A stretch of DNA of 64,000 bases from Oreocharis arfaki (lineage: Eukaryota > Chordata > Aves > Passeriformes > Paramythiidae): positions 1 through 64,000 of the forward strand of contig VZRR01011695.1 in NCBI GenBank assembly GCA_013398015.1, written 5' to 3'. Below are positions 22,001 through 30,875 of the stretch, piece by piece; position 1 is the stretch's first letter; each line of letters starts with the position of its first letter. The notes under the pieces were generated by a model. The model made no database searches, had not been told where the DNA came from, and saw only the letters and a program-made list of their open reading frames with translations. The position numbers and the translations under genes were made by a program.

Positions 22001-25000
22001 CAGCTGGAGACTCGTGGTGCTGAGGGATGGATTGGCAAGGGCAGAGTGTTCCCATCCTCTCCCTTCCTAACCAGGGGGGCTCACGGCTGTAACAACCCTT
22101 GAGGCCACAAGAACTTGTCACTGTCATTATCAGAGCCACCAAGAGCTCCTTCAGACCTGGACTGACTCTTTCACTAACCCAGAGAATTATATTCTGCAGG
22201 GATTTTTGTATTCAAAGGAACAAGGAGGAGGCAGGGATGTAAAAAAAAGGGGAAAAAATGGAACAAATTCGTTCTCACAAAAAATAATGAGGGTATGGAG
22301 GAAAACCTGCTGCCCTGGTGGTCAGTACCTGATAAGGCCTAGCTCGTATCCATCCTCATCTACCATCTTCAGCACCACCATTTCTTTATCCGTGTTGGAT
22401 GAATACCTGGATGGGAACCAAGCAGGGAAATCCCATCAGAGCCAGGGCTGTGGTCGTGCTCTGCGTTGCTCTGCCAGGCTAAATCCCCACTAGGCTGAGC
22501 AAGGATATGAAAAGGTCACTCCAGCTGTTACCAGAGCACAGCGAGGGCTTAGAGAAGCACCTGAAAGCAGCTGGGAAGGTGAGAGAAGAGCTGTGGCTGT
22601 CACTGTGCTCAGGCACTGCTCCTCCAGGGAATAGACATAGCACAAATTGATGCCTCAAGGATGACACTTCGGTGCCCTCTGAGTCTTGATTTTTTAAAAT
22701 AAAGCACAAGGTCACATCCTTGACCAGTTCCTCACGCTTGGAGAGGGCAGCCACAGCTTTCAAGGCCTCACTTCGCAGTTAATTTTTGGGGATGCACACA
22801 CCCAAGTGCCCACGATGGCCACAGCACCATTCGTTCTGCCACAGTCCTGGCTCCACATTTTCAGCTCTCCTGGGATGACCAGAAGCTGTGAGCTGGCTGG
22901 GACATGGTCCCAGCTGAGGGGCTCTCTCCAGGGCTCTGTTTCCCCCCTGCCTGGGGAGGTTTTACCTGCTCCGCTCGGACTCCGGGTTCTCGAGGTAGGA
23001 GAAGGGGCTGCGGTTGATCTGGCTGTTTTCTACGGTGCCTCTGTTGATAAAGAGCCTTCCTCTCCTCATGTTCTCGTGGGCAATGTCTATGCTCTGCAAA
23101 GCAGCGAAACAGGGAGAGTCAGGCTGTCAGGCATACGTGAGGTTATCTGGAAAAACCCTTTCCTTCTCTCACTGTCCATCCCCAGCCCTTTCTTGGAATT
23201 TGGGGGTGCTTGTTTGTTTGTTTGTTCGTTCGGGATTTTTTCTTAACCATTCTAAAATCCTGGAAAACGGTGATAATGTTTTTAAAGTACCCACAGCCAT
23301 CTCTGAAGAAAGGATCCAAAGCTCCTGCTTTCTGAGCTGCTGTCACTGGCAAACACAAGCCCACTCCCCGTGTGTGCCGGGCCGTGCCACGCCGAGGTGG
23401 CACCCCAAACGCCACAGCCAGAGCTGTGTTTGACCACACTGAGCTGAGCTGGGTGGCACTGACCTTCACAATGCCACTGACGATGGAGCTGAGGGCTGGC
23501 CTGACGAGCCCCTTGCTGGTGATCCAGAACAGGGTGTACTGGAAGTACCCTCCGGGCCCCGAGTGCGTGTGGGTGCCGCTGAGGATGACGTTGTCCTGCC
23601 GGTACAGATCCCCGTACTTGCTCTGCAGCTCCTTCAGCACCTGGGAGGAAGGGGGTGCTCCTGAAAAACCCCTTCTCCTGCCCAAAGGCTGCAGAGATTT
23701 GGGCCAGCCCCAGCAAAAACTCCAACCATCCATCCCCCTCCTCGCTCTCCTCTTTCTGCCTGGCACAACAAAGAGGCTGTAGCTGTTGGCTTGGCAGGAG
23801 CCTCAAAACAGGAATTATCTGGTAGAAGACTTCTGTATCCAATGTGAAGTGAATCCCAGACCACCCCAGGGGCCCCCAGTTCTCAGCACCTCCCTCCCTC
23901 CTCTGCTGCATTTTTAGAGGCACGATGATAACGCATTCACGATTCAAACGAACTCCTGGCAATTTTTCCACTACGAGAAGCGTGAGCAAAGCCCAGCCTC
24001 ATCTGCTGAGGAATCCAAAGCTCTTCTCCAGCAGAGACACAGCATCTCCCTGAGGAAATCCCAAAGGAAGCAGCCAGCGTGCTGCCACGCTCCGTGGGGA
24101 CGACTGCAAGCACCCAGCCCCTCCCTTGCAGCCCCGTACCTCCAGCCTCACTCTCTGGGACACCATTCCGATGTCGGCGCTGACAAACACGACCCGTTTG
24201 GAGTCCTCGGGGTCTGCCACGATGAAGGCTCGGCTGTAGAGGCGCGAGAGGAGCCCCCCACCCACCTGGTCGGGGTTGGCATATCCCATCTGCAAGAGAG
24301 GAGCTCCACCATGAGTACCGAGCCATTTGTTCCCCTGCCTGCATCCTCCTGAGGAGGTTTGCCCGGGGGCCAGAGGTCTCGTTCAACAGCTCCGAGCTGC
24401 AGCTCTGTCTTGCCCCGCGATTCCAACAATCACGGAGCGGTTGGGCTTGGAGGGACCTTAAATCCATCTCATTACAGCCCCCTGCCACGGGCAGGGGTAC
24501 CTGCCACTGTCCCAGGCTGCTCCAAAGCTCACAGAAACTCCACCTAAGGTTTGGAGGCGACGCACGTTCAGCGAGGCAGAGGCCCTGAACCAGAAATCCT
24601 GCGGAAAACACTGACGGAGGATGAAGAATCAGTATTTCCCCAAGGCCAGGAGGAATCCCCCCAACTCACCAGGGGGACTTGTGCCACAGGGCCCGTGCAG
24701 TCAGCTCTGCCAACACCCACCAAGTACGGCGCTGCCTCCTCGGTGTCGCTGCTGGAATCTGTAGGAAGCACGAACGCAGATCAGCGGGCACAGCAGCGGG
24801 CACAGCCGGGGACAGGAGAGGCCAAAGAGCTCTGGCTGAGCGCCCCGTGTGCATCTCCAGCGGGCTCTCAGCGTGCTGAGGCTGGGAAGGCCTCTGGGAG
24901 GGCAAAGGGTGGAGCAGGCATGAGGAACCAGGCAGGGAGCTCTGCAGAGGGGCCACTGGGCTGTGCCGAGAGCAGGGTGATGCACAGCGAGGGGGAACCA

Positions 25001-26130
25001 GCCCAGCGCTCCCAGTTAGGCTCTCCAAGCCCACCAGCACCTCGCAGGAAGCAGCTCCATGTGCTGTTTCACACAGACAACTCAGCCCAGCAGGGTAAGA
25101 GCAAGGGGATGGCGTGCCAGGAGCTACTGGGAAGAGTAGGCACAGCCAGGAGGGAAGAGAGAAGGGCACATCCAGCACATCCTGTGTCCAGTGCTGGTGC
25201 CCTGGTCCTTCCCAAAAACATCCCAGCAGAGCCAGCTGATGCTCAGAGGAGGGAAAAGCAGTTCTGGGCAGTGATTTCCAGGCAAATGGTGAGGAAAAGT
25301 TCTCCCAAAGGAGGTCACGTCTCACCCCAGCCACCAGGAAGGTGCAGAAATCCTTCCAGGATGGACAAAGCCATGGAAGAAAAGCCATGGAGGGCTACCA
25401 AATCATAATAAATCAGAAAGGTTATCTGCATCTCAGGAAATCCCAGAGCCACAAATCACTGGGGGCTGAGATAACACTGTGGGAAAATATTAAATATTTC
25501 TGTGTGCCTGTCGTGTTCCCACCTAAACACATGAAGTTTTTGGTCCCAAGTGTGAACTACATCCAATCTGAGGCCGAAATCTAGAAGCTGGGAGCTCCCA
25601 CTGCTGAGGTGTCAAGCCCAGCTACCGACACCCTCCTGCCCCGTGCCTGGGGATGGGGCTGGAGGCATCAGTGGGCTGCGGTGGGGCTGGAAAAGCCCTG
25701 GGTAAAACCCCGGGAGTGAGGGGCTGCCAGGACCCTCTGCAGCAGGCAGAGAGAGGGAAGAGAGGATGGGAGGAGGGGATGGATCCCTGCAGCCCCCCTC
25801 ACCCCACCCGGGCCGTGCATCCGTGCCCCGAGAGCTGCTGGGGGACCCCTGCTCCCGCTGCTCTGGCTGGGCAAAGGACACTGCAGAGCGGTGGCGGCAG
25901 CTGAGCCGTGGCCGGGGGGCCTCTGCCTGTCCCCCTTTCCTCTCAGTGCTGCCCGGGCAGCCCCTGGGGCAGGGCAGGGAGGCCGGGGGGCTGCACTTGC
26001 CGTCTTTGCTGTCTTGGGCGCGGAAGTAGAGGAGCAGCAGCACGGCGGTCAGCGCGATCATCAGCACCAGGCACACGACCAGGATCGCCTCCAGCCGCGA
26101 GAAGGAGCAGCTGGACCTCTTCGCACGCAT
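9877..26130 (-). CDS. ASAH2: Neutral ceramidase (complete, 20 coding exons)
   Basis: Hydrolyses ceramide to sphingosine and fatty acid at the plasma membrane or outside the cell. The exons, 5' to 3' on the - strand, join in frame: 26130-26001, 24758-24670, 24289-24140, 23640-23464, 23093-22966, 22406-22329, 21892-21772, 21086-20961, 20650-20564, 18718-18614, 18506-18425, 17965-17850, 16205-16111, 15275-15236, 14350-14255, 13764-13669, 13078-12929, 12174-12115, 11571-11483, 10066-9877. They total 2205 nt and 734 residues. A short N-terminal cytosolic tail and signal anchor (residues 13-36) are followed by a very short linker and the catalytic domain. Zinc ligands correspond to His147 (GTHTHSG), His256 (FAVHPV), Glu493 (PGEFT) and Tyr532 (NVYTHY). 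The nucleophile is Ser307 in GDVSPN. Each of these sits exactly 47 residues before its human counterpart, so the catalytic domain has no indels and the whole difference is the missing mucin stalk. SGMS1 is its upstream neighbour on the same strand. The family call is certain; exon 1's GC donor is deduced from reading phase. Confidence 0.97.
10171..10559. repeat. 17-bp pyrimidine-rich minisatellite
   Basis: About 22 imperfect copies of CTTTCTTTTAACCTCCC/T on the + strand, in the ASAH2 intron between exons 19 and 20. The transcribed sense strand is therefore purine-rich. The array ends roughly 100 bases before the last exon's acceptor. Confidence 0.95.
11483..11571 (-). CDS. ASAH2: ASAH2 coding exon 19
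   Basis: 89 bp, residues 643-672. It encodes TEHNFLMVERYSNISRSWHA and VLNDASWDT. Acceptor TTTATTCCAG, donor AG/GTGGGT. Confidence 0.95.
12115..12174 (-). CDS. ASAH2: ASAH2 coding exon 18 (60 bp)
   Basis: Residues 623-642, REVAEVTFVGANPRTSAENA, phase 0 at both ends. Acceptor CCCCCCAG, donor GCG/GTAAAC. It is too short to stand out on its own; it was found because the human protein has EVAEVIFVGANPK at this point. Confidence 0.93.
12929..13078 (-). CDS. ASAH2: ASAH2 coding exon 17
   Basis: 150 bp, residues 573-622. It encodes NATEDLPRGPEPPLFNVTS and GGKTFGDVLEEVRPEYGE, with NAT and NVT glycosylation sequons. It starts the C-terminal Ig-like domain. Donor GAG/GTGAGA. Confidence 0.95.
13669..13764 (-). 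CDS. ASAH2: ASAH2 coding exon 16
   Basis: 96 bp, residues 541-572. It encodes VQRYEAASTIYGPHTLSAYI and QLYRGLAKAIAL, strongly conserved. Acceptor CCTTTCCAG, donor CTG/GTAAGC. Confidence 0.97.
14255..14350 (-). CDS. ASAH2: ASAH2 coding exon 15 (zinc Tyr532)
   Basis: 96 bp, residues 509-540, phase 0. It encodes EFHSHGTPGMNVVIAGLCNV then YTHYITTYEEYQ. Tyr532 is the fourth zinc ligand. Acceptor TTCCTTAG, donor CAG/GTAAAT. A TTA-rich microsatellite lies about 55 bases upstream of its acceptor. Confidence 0.97.
14405..14588. repeat. TTA/TTG/ATC trinucleotide microsatellite
   Basis: Interrupted run of ATT, GTT and ATC triplets in the ASAH2 intron upstream of exon 15. It is imperfect, which suggests an old array. 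Confidence 0.9.
15236..15275 (-). CDS. ASAH2: ASAH2 coding exon 14 (40-bp microexon)
   Basis: Only 40 bp, residues 495-508. It encodes TMSGRRLREAVTS immediately after the zinc-binding glutamate. Acceptor CATGCCCTAG, donor AGT/GTGAGT. Its length restores phase 0 between exons 13 and 15 and the peptide matches the human TMSGRRLREAV segment. Confidence 0.94.
15308..15625 (-). mobile_element. CR1 fragment abutting ASAH2 microexon
   Basis: The + strand reads AATCACGGAATCCCAGGATCC and then the usual CR1 3'-region blocks (CCCAGCCCATGGAGTC, CCAGCCTGAGGCC). Its 3' terminus lies about 33 bases upstream of the 40-bp exon's acceptor. Confidence 0.75.
16111..16205 (-). CDS. ASAH2: ASAH2 coding exon 13 (zinc Glu493)
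   Basis: 95 bp, residues 464-495. It encodes WPHPWHPDIVDVQIAAIGS and AVPGEF. Glu493 is the third zinc ligand. Donor AC/GTGTGT splits the following threonine codon. Confidence 0.95.
17850..17965 (-). CDS. ASAH2: ASAH2 coding exon 12
   Basis: 116 bp, residues 425-463. It encodes SVEGDPFWDQIRDQLLGEPS and CHKPKPILFSTGE. Acceptor CCCCCTCCAG, donor GAG/GTGAGG. Confidence 0.96.
18425..18506 (-). CDS. ASAH2: ASAH2 coding exon 11
   Basis: 82 bp, residues 398-425. It encodes VRTCKPALGHSFAAGTIDG and VGAFNFTQ. The acceptor is TTCTGATTTAG; using the later TTAG would bring an early stop, so this start is preferred. Donor G/GTAATT. Confidence 0.93.
18614..18718 (-). CDS. ASAH2: ASAH2 coding exon 10
   Basis: 105 bp, residues 363-397. 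It encodes ELYEKASQEVTGPLSSAHQW and VNMSNVSVELNATHT. Acceptor GTGTCCCTCAG, donor ACG/GTGAGA. Confidence 0.95.
20145..20458. repeat. 7-bp minisatellite (AGAATAT/AGAATGT)
   Basis: About 45 copies of a 7-bp unit with variants AGAATAC, AGAGTAT and AGAATGC, in the ASAH2 intron between exons 9 and 10. All - strand frames remain open across most of it because the unit lacks stops in that sense. Confidence 0.95.
20564..20650 (-). CDS. ASAH2: ASAH2 coding exon 9
   Basis: 87 bp, residues 334-362. It encodes AAMCMAKGPGSDMFESTRII and GQNIYLKAK. Acceptor TTCCCAACAG, donor AAG/GTGAGG. The 7-bp minisatellite begins about 100 bases beyond its donor. Confidence 0.95.
20961..21086 (-). CDS. ASAH2: ASAH2 coding exon 8 (nucleophile Ser307)
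   Basis: 126 bp, residues 292-333, phase 0. It encodes AAFASSNLGDVSPN, containing the catalytic hexapeptide GDVSPN with Ser307, and a cysteine pair in NTGESCDNPQSACPVGG. Donor GGG/GTGAGT. Confidence 0.97.
21772..21892 (-). CDS. ASAH2: ASAH2 coding exon 7 (second zinc His)
   Basis: 121 bp, residues 251-291. It encodes SWFAVHPVSMNNSNHLVNSD, with His256 as the second zinc ligand, then YASYLFEQEKN. Acceptor CTCCTCAG, donor GAG/GTGGGA. Confidence 0.97.
22329..22406 (-). CDS. ASAH2: ASAH2 coding exon 6
   Basis: 78 bp, residues 225-251. It encodes YSSNTDKEMVVLKMVDEDG and ELGLI. Acceptor CCCATCCAG, donor AG/GTACTG. Confidence 0.96.
22966..23093 (-). CDS. ASAH2: ASAH2 coding exon 5
   Basis: 128 bp, residues 183-225 (last codon split). 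It encodes SIDIAHENMRRGRLFINRG and INRSPFSYLENPESERS. Acceptor TTTGCAG, donor AG/GTAAAA. Confidence 0.96.
23464..23640 (-). CDS. ASAH2: ASAH2 coding exon 4 (zinc-binding THTH)
   Basis: 177 bp, residues 124-182. It encodes LQSKYGDLYRQDNVILSGTH and then THSGPGGYFQY; His147 is the first zinc ligand. Acceptor TTCCTCCCAG, donor AAG/GTCAGT. Confidence 0.97.
24140..24289 (-). CDS. ASAH2: ASAH2 coding exon 3
   Basis: 150 bp, residues 74-123, phase 0 at both ends. It encodes LLSRLYSRAFIVADP and FVSADIGMVSQRVRLE, core strands of the neutral ceramidase N-terminal domain. Acceptor CTCTCTTGCAG, donor GAG/GTACGG. Confidence 0.96.
24428..24540 (-). mobile_element. CR1 3' fragment
   Basis: CACGGAGCGGTTGGGCTTGG, CCCCCTGCCACGGGCAGGGG and CCCAGGCTGCTCC blocks, in the ASAH2 intron between coding exons 2 and 3. 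Confidence 0.85.
24670..24758 (-). CDS. ASAH2: ASAH2 coding exon 2
   Basis: 89 bp, residues 44-73. Acceptor CTTCCTACAG, donor CTG/GTGAGT. It encodes a short acidic/serine linker (SSSDTEE) and the start of the catalytic domain (VGVGRADCTGPV). Confidence 0.95.
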
Positions 26131-26140
26131 GGTGGGGGCT
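26001..26140 (-). CDS. ASAH2: ASAH2 first coding exon
   Basis: An acceptor (CCGCCCCCACAG, ending at 26141) leaves ten 5' UTR bases, then ATG at 26130-26128 in a CCACC context. It encodes residues 1-43, MRAKRSSCSFSRLE plus a hydrophobic anchor. The exon ends at GACG, followed by GCAAGT, a GC donor; only this site restores the frame with the next exon. An in-frame ATG at 26202 lies upstream of the acceptor and so is probably not used. Confidence 0.88.
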
Positions 26141-27134
26141 CTGTGGGGGCGGCAAGGAGCCCGTGGCACATCCCCGTGTGGGGCACGGCCCACCCGTGGC
26201 ACACATCCCTCCCTCGGAGAGCTGCGTGTGCGCCCAGCCCGCTGTCAGACGGCAGCAGCACAGAGGGATGGGGAGTGGAGATTTATTTTCCATCTTAAGA
26301 CAGCAGAAACGTCTCCTGCTGGCAGCAATCACCCCCCGTCACCAGGCCTGGCAGGGCAGGGAGAGCCCCCAAATTCCCGACCCCGTGTTTCCCAGGACAC
26401 TTTGCTCTCCCTACTGAAGAGATCTTGGAGTAAACCCCACAATATTCCACCAGATCCGGAGCTCTGTGAGCGGCTGAAGGAGATGCTGAAGCTCAGAGCA
26501 CGCCGGAAGAGAACACTGCCACCATAATAAACATCAATTCAGGAAACTCAGCTCCAAGGTCCCTCCCAATCCGCCCCGCTCTGTGGGTCTGGGGTTATTC
26601 TGGGACCATTCTGGGATTATTCTGGGACTAGAAGAAAATTGACGAGGCAGAGCCTCTGGTTTTCCTGGCGAAGCTCTGGTAAAGCTCCTGGCTCCGGGCT
26701 GTTCCTCACAAGGAATGTGCCCTGGAAACAATGAACCCAGCAGGAAACAACTGCTGCAATGTTCCTGGAAAGGTCACAGTGAGAAACAACAGCAGCAGAG
26801 AGCCAAGTGGTCGCTTAGACCTGCTCTAGGTGACCTCTCTTATCAGCTTAATTTGCTACACACCCATGGTAAGGGCTGAATTTCACAGAGCAAATATTTT
26901 AGTGGCAACACAGCTAATGTTACAGGCTTCCTCCCTGCCCCTTTTATCCCCTGAGCGTGGCACTGGCTGCCAGGCACCCTGAGCTGCCCAGATAACCCCA
27001 GCAGCAGCCTGAAGCACATCAGCCCCACACACACTCACGCTTCTCACCCTCCTGCTGATTGAACTGTCCCAGCAACCCCGGCAGACACAAACACCGACCC
27101 TGTGGGGCCCCAGGGGGATCTCCAGCGGGCTTAC

Positions 27135-27230
27135 CTGAGTTCCCTCGCCTGTCCCAGCAGCTCCTGGCTCGAGACCTGCTCCAGGCTGGAAAGTTCAGCT
27201 GGAAAATTCTTGCTGAGTAACCCTGTGAGT
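27135..27230 (-). other. ASAH2: Candidate ASAH2 5' non-coding exon
   Basis: Read on the - strand, GAACTCAG/GTAAGC at 27135/27134 is a strong donor about 1 kb upstream of the acceptor at 26141 that precedes the start codon. The two fit as a 5' UTR intron. The exon's 5' end is not visible; 27230 is a guess. Confidence 0.45.
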
Positions 27231-27239
27231 CAAGCGTGG

Positions 27240-27285
27240 CACAAGATAAGGAGAAACCAATCAATAATTTTAATCCCTCAAGGAG
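27240..27285 (-). promoter_or_regulatory. ASAH2: Candidate ASAH2 promoter elements
   Basis: Just upstream of the candidate non-coding exon are AGATAAG (27244-27250, GATA type), CCAAT (27257-27261, + strand) and an AT-rich stretch resembling a half-degenerate HNF1 site (27261-27280). GATA and HNF1 factors drive many intestinal genes, and mammalian ASAH2 is strongly intestinal. The link is inference. Confidence 0.3.
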
Positions 27286-29072
27286 ATGACGGAAGGCTTT
27301 TCCCCGGTGTGTTTATGTTCAGCTGCAGAGAGCATCTCCCTCTCCCACAGTAACCTTTCCAGGACTGCCCTGCTCAGCTCTGGTGCTCGAGGAATTCAGG
27401 AACAGGGCTTTTTTTCCTCCTCTTCGCCTCATCACAGCTTGACCAGCCTGTGGAATGGTGGCTGCTTCCTGCCTGGATTTGACTCCTAATTCTCGTGGAA
27501 GTTCAGTCCTCAGGGTTTTCACGCTCTGCTAGAAGAACTTGAGAGCAGGACTGTATTTTAAGCATACAATACCTTTTATTAATGTATTTCTATTTACTAA
27601 AAACTTTCTTTGTTAAACCCCCTTTGTTAAAAGCATGAACCTGCGCTTTTTTCCCATCTGTTTGCCTTTCAAGTCCCAGATAGGTCTGGATAAATTCCCC
27701 AGCTGCTCCAATAGGCTTTATCCAAAGGGTTTTGGCAGTTTGCTCCTCCCCAAAACAACAGGACCCGTCACACCCTCAGACGCTGGTGCAGGGAGGAGGG
27801 AAGATCCCACCAGCCACAGCCCTGTCTCCCTCCGGCACTGTGGTGGGAATTAAAAGCTGGGAGCACCTCTGGCATTTTCCCTCCCCTCTCAGGAGGTTCA
27901 GTTGTCCATGCCCTTCTCCTTGGTGCATCCCTGATCCAAGGGTTAACGTTCCGGGCAGCGTCTGCGTCAGCGCTCCAAGGTCACGTTCAGCGTCGCCCTT
28001 TGGCTCTGTGATTTTTGGACTGGCTGGTGGGGAGAAGCAAGATTTACTGATACCTTATCTCCTGCAACTCCCAGGGAGGCTGCTGGGCCTGGACACAGCC
28101 CGGCCGGCCGCGTGGGCTGGCAGATATCCCTGACAGCCAGGTCCCAAGGGGCGCGCTGGCCTTGGAGGGAATGCAGGAGGACAGACAAAACCATGGAGCG
28201 GCTGCTCTGCTGGCACGGGAGAGCTGCTGGCACAGGGCTGAGCCAGGAAGGGGCTGTGCAAGAGCAAGAGCTCTTCCTGCAGGTGATACATTTGCTGGGG
28301 CATCAGTAGAGGTGAAGAAATCGAGTTTTAAGGAATGGTTACAGTGCCAGAGTGTCCTGCCAGCCCCACCCCACAAAACGAAAGAGCTGCAAAAAAGTGG
28401 CTCTGTGACCCCAGAAAGGACAAACCAGCTGTTGCTGGGGCTGGAGGAGGAAAAGGCAGATTGGTGACAGCTCAAAACATGCTTTAAATTGTTTTCCTGT
28501 TGAGCTCCTTGGGACCCACAGCTCCCCGTGCCCCCCAGGTGATGTGACCGTGTCCAGGCCAAGGACTGCAGAAGCCAGGAGCTTTTTAGTGCAGAAAAGG
28601 CACTTTCTGGGCTGCAAAGACCTCAGCTGGAGTGCTAAGGGCTTGGTAAATGCCTCTGGATGCCTTCCTGCCTGTGGGAATGCGGGGAAGGTGAAAGGTT
28701 CCCACAGCCCACCCTCCTTCCCAAGACCTGGAGTCCCCCAGCTTCTTCCCGGTGCCATTTTGTGCCAAAGGACACTAAAGACAGCGATGTTTTCCTCACA
28801 ATCTTTATCCTCCTGAAAAAAAGGCCCCTCCCCATCACTGCCACCCCAGGGCTGCACTCTGTGACCTCCCCAGGCACATCCAGTGGCTGCAACAGCTTGG
28901 GGATTTCATCCTCAGCAGGAAAAGTGTTCAAACCCACTCGGGATTGATGGATCCACCAAAGGAATCAAGCACAGCTGATTCCAACACAGATGGCCAAAGG
29001 TGCATTTCTTTACTCGGTGAACGTTGTGCTTCCAAACCATTGAGAAAGAGGATTCAAACCACCTCTGGATAG

Positions 29073-29099
29073 GAAAAAAAAAGAAAGAAAGAAAGAAAA
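29073..29099. repeat. (AAAG)n run
   Basis: A poly(A) run leading into four to five AAAG units on the + strand. No retrotransposon could be recognised upstream of it. Confidence 0.85.
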
Positions 29100-30764
29100 T
29101 TGTCTTCGAAATATAAACCCATGAAGTGTTTACTTCCCTTTTCTCTCCTCATTTTTCAGTTCCTCGTCCCTCCCGAGCAAGCCCAGATAATTTTGGAGAG
29201 GTGGCCCTTTCCTACAGCATCCAAATTTCACTTTAAAACCAGCATTTCCTGGTCTCTTGGAGAGCTCCCTTTCTGCAAACCATCCAAGCTGGGGCTGGGT
29301 AAAACTGAACTCCTCTCCCAAAAACGCACAGGAGGCCACGATCTTCTCTGTAAATCTTCTGAAACAAAAACTCTTCTGATGGGCAATGCAGAGACTGAAA
29401 ATCCCTTTACTTTTAATGAGAAGGCCCGGGAGGATGCCTGCAACTGGCTGGATCAACCCTTCAGCGCTCTGGGGGGCAAAAATCCCTTTTTTTCCTGAGA
29501 AGCCACCTGGAATGATGGGCAATTCCCCAGTGTCCCAGCCTCGCTCGTCCCTGCAGGACAGAAACCTTGATTCCAGCCTGTTTGCCAAGCCCTGGCCAGA
29601 TCCTGAGCAGAAAATTGGAACAACCATCACCTCCACATGAGCAGGTGGCTGGTACAGGGCCAGGATATCCCCCAAAGCCGGGGGTCCTGGGTGTGAGGGG
29701 CCTCAGAGCCCTCACAGCCCCCAGAGCCTGCGCAGCAATTAAGAGGCCTCTTACATAATGTTGTTTATTTACCAAAGAACAGCCAAAGTCGTTTTTGCCG
29801 GGCTCAGGATGGCAGGAGATGAAGTCTCTGCACAGAGCTGTCAGCAGGAACCCTGCCAGCCTTCGGCAAGGGCACACCAGGGCTGCTTTAAGCAGCACCA
29901 CGTGGATTTTCTTCCCCACCTTTCCTGGTCAAAACACAGACCCCTTGTCCAAGCAGCAGCTGGAAGTGGGAGCACACTTACTCGTGGTGGCAAATGGTGA
30001 TTTTCCTGCTGGAAAACACAGCTGGGAGCACACATGGAGAGTTTAGGAAGGGCAGGTTGAATGGAAAGGTAAGAAAATTGGAGCAACTGCAATTTCTGAG
30101 CTCCAAAGTCCTGCACCGAGTGGCAGCTGAACTGAAGGGACACCTAGCAAATATAATTAAATATAATCGTCCTGGGGTGCCTGGCCTTTCCTTCCCCACC
30201 CTCCCTTGCCTTGCCTCACGAGCAAGAACCCTCCTGCCCTTCCAGACAACCAAGTCACGGTGACTTTTTGCTGCTAATAACTGATGTGCAGACACGTGCA
30301 TGCCCCAACACTCCCCAGGTGAGGTGGCCTAAATCTACCCAGAGGTTAAAGGCAAATGGGTTAAAGCTTCACCACAAATGGAGAATATTTTGCCATCCCT
30401 CACCTGAAGCAGCCCCAGCGCCAGGGACAGGGCCCTTCCCTGGGATGTGGGAGAGCCCAGGGAGGCATCTCTCCCTGGAAGAGCCAAGCAGCATGAACCA
30501 AGTTCAAAAGCTCTGGCACAAAACTGGGAAAACCTTCTCGAGAACCAAAACCAGCAAGGCAGAATTGGGCAGATCCAAATTAAATCCCACTGGATTTTTT
30601 TGGGGGGGAAATACAGTCAGAAAATGAACAAGGTGGGCTGCTCTGTGCCCATCTGTGCCAGCAGGGGCCGAGCTGCTGCTGCTGCTGTTGAAAACCATCT
30701 GCAGCCCAGTTATGGGAGCCCTGCCTGCTCCCAAACCTTGCAAGACCTGCTTCTTCCATCATCT

Positions 30765-30875
30765 CAGAACCACAGAATATCCTGACCCACAGGGACCCAT
30801 CAAAATCCACTGCCTGGTCCTGCACAGGACACTCCCAATAATCCCATCACGTGCCTGAGAGTGGTGTCCAAATAT
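30765..30875 (-). mobile_element. CR1 fragment (GAATATCCTGA type)
   Basis: ACCACAGAATATCCTGACCC, CCTGGTCCTGCACAGGACAC and CGTGCCTGAGAGTGGTGTCC mark a CR1 subfamily distinct from the common one here. Confidence 0.75.

Noticed and set aside
24551..25408. A 285-codon open frame on the + strand
   Set aside because: It runs antisense across ASAH2 exon 2 and its introns, is GC-rich, and resembles no family. Chance openness in GC-rich DNA is the simpler reading.
26128..26202. Alternative ASAH2 start at an in-frame upstream ATG
   Set aside because: A good acceptor (CCGCCCCCACAG, ending at 26141) separates it from the exon, and the extra residues are Pro/Arg-rich with no counterpart in the family.
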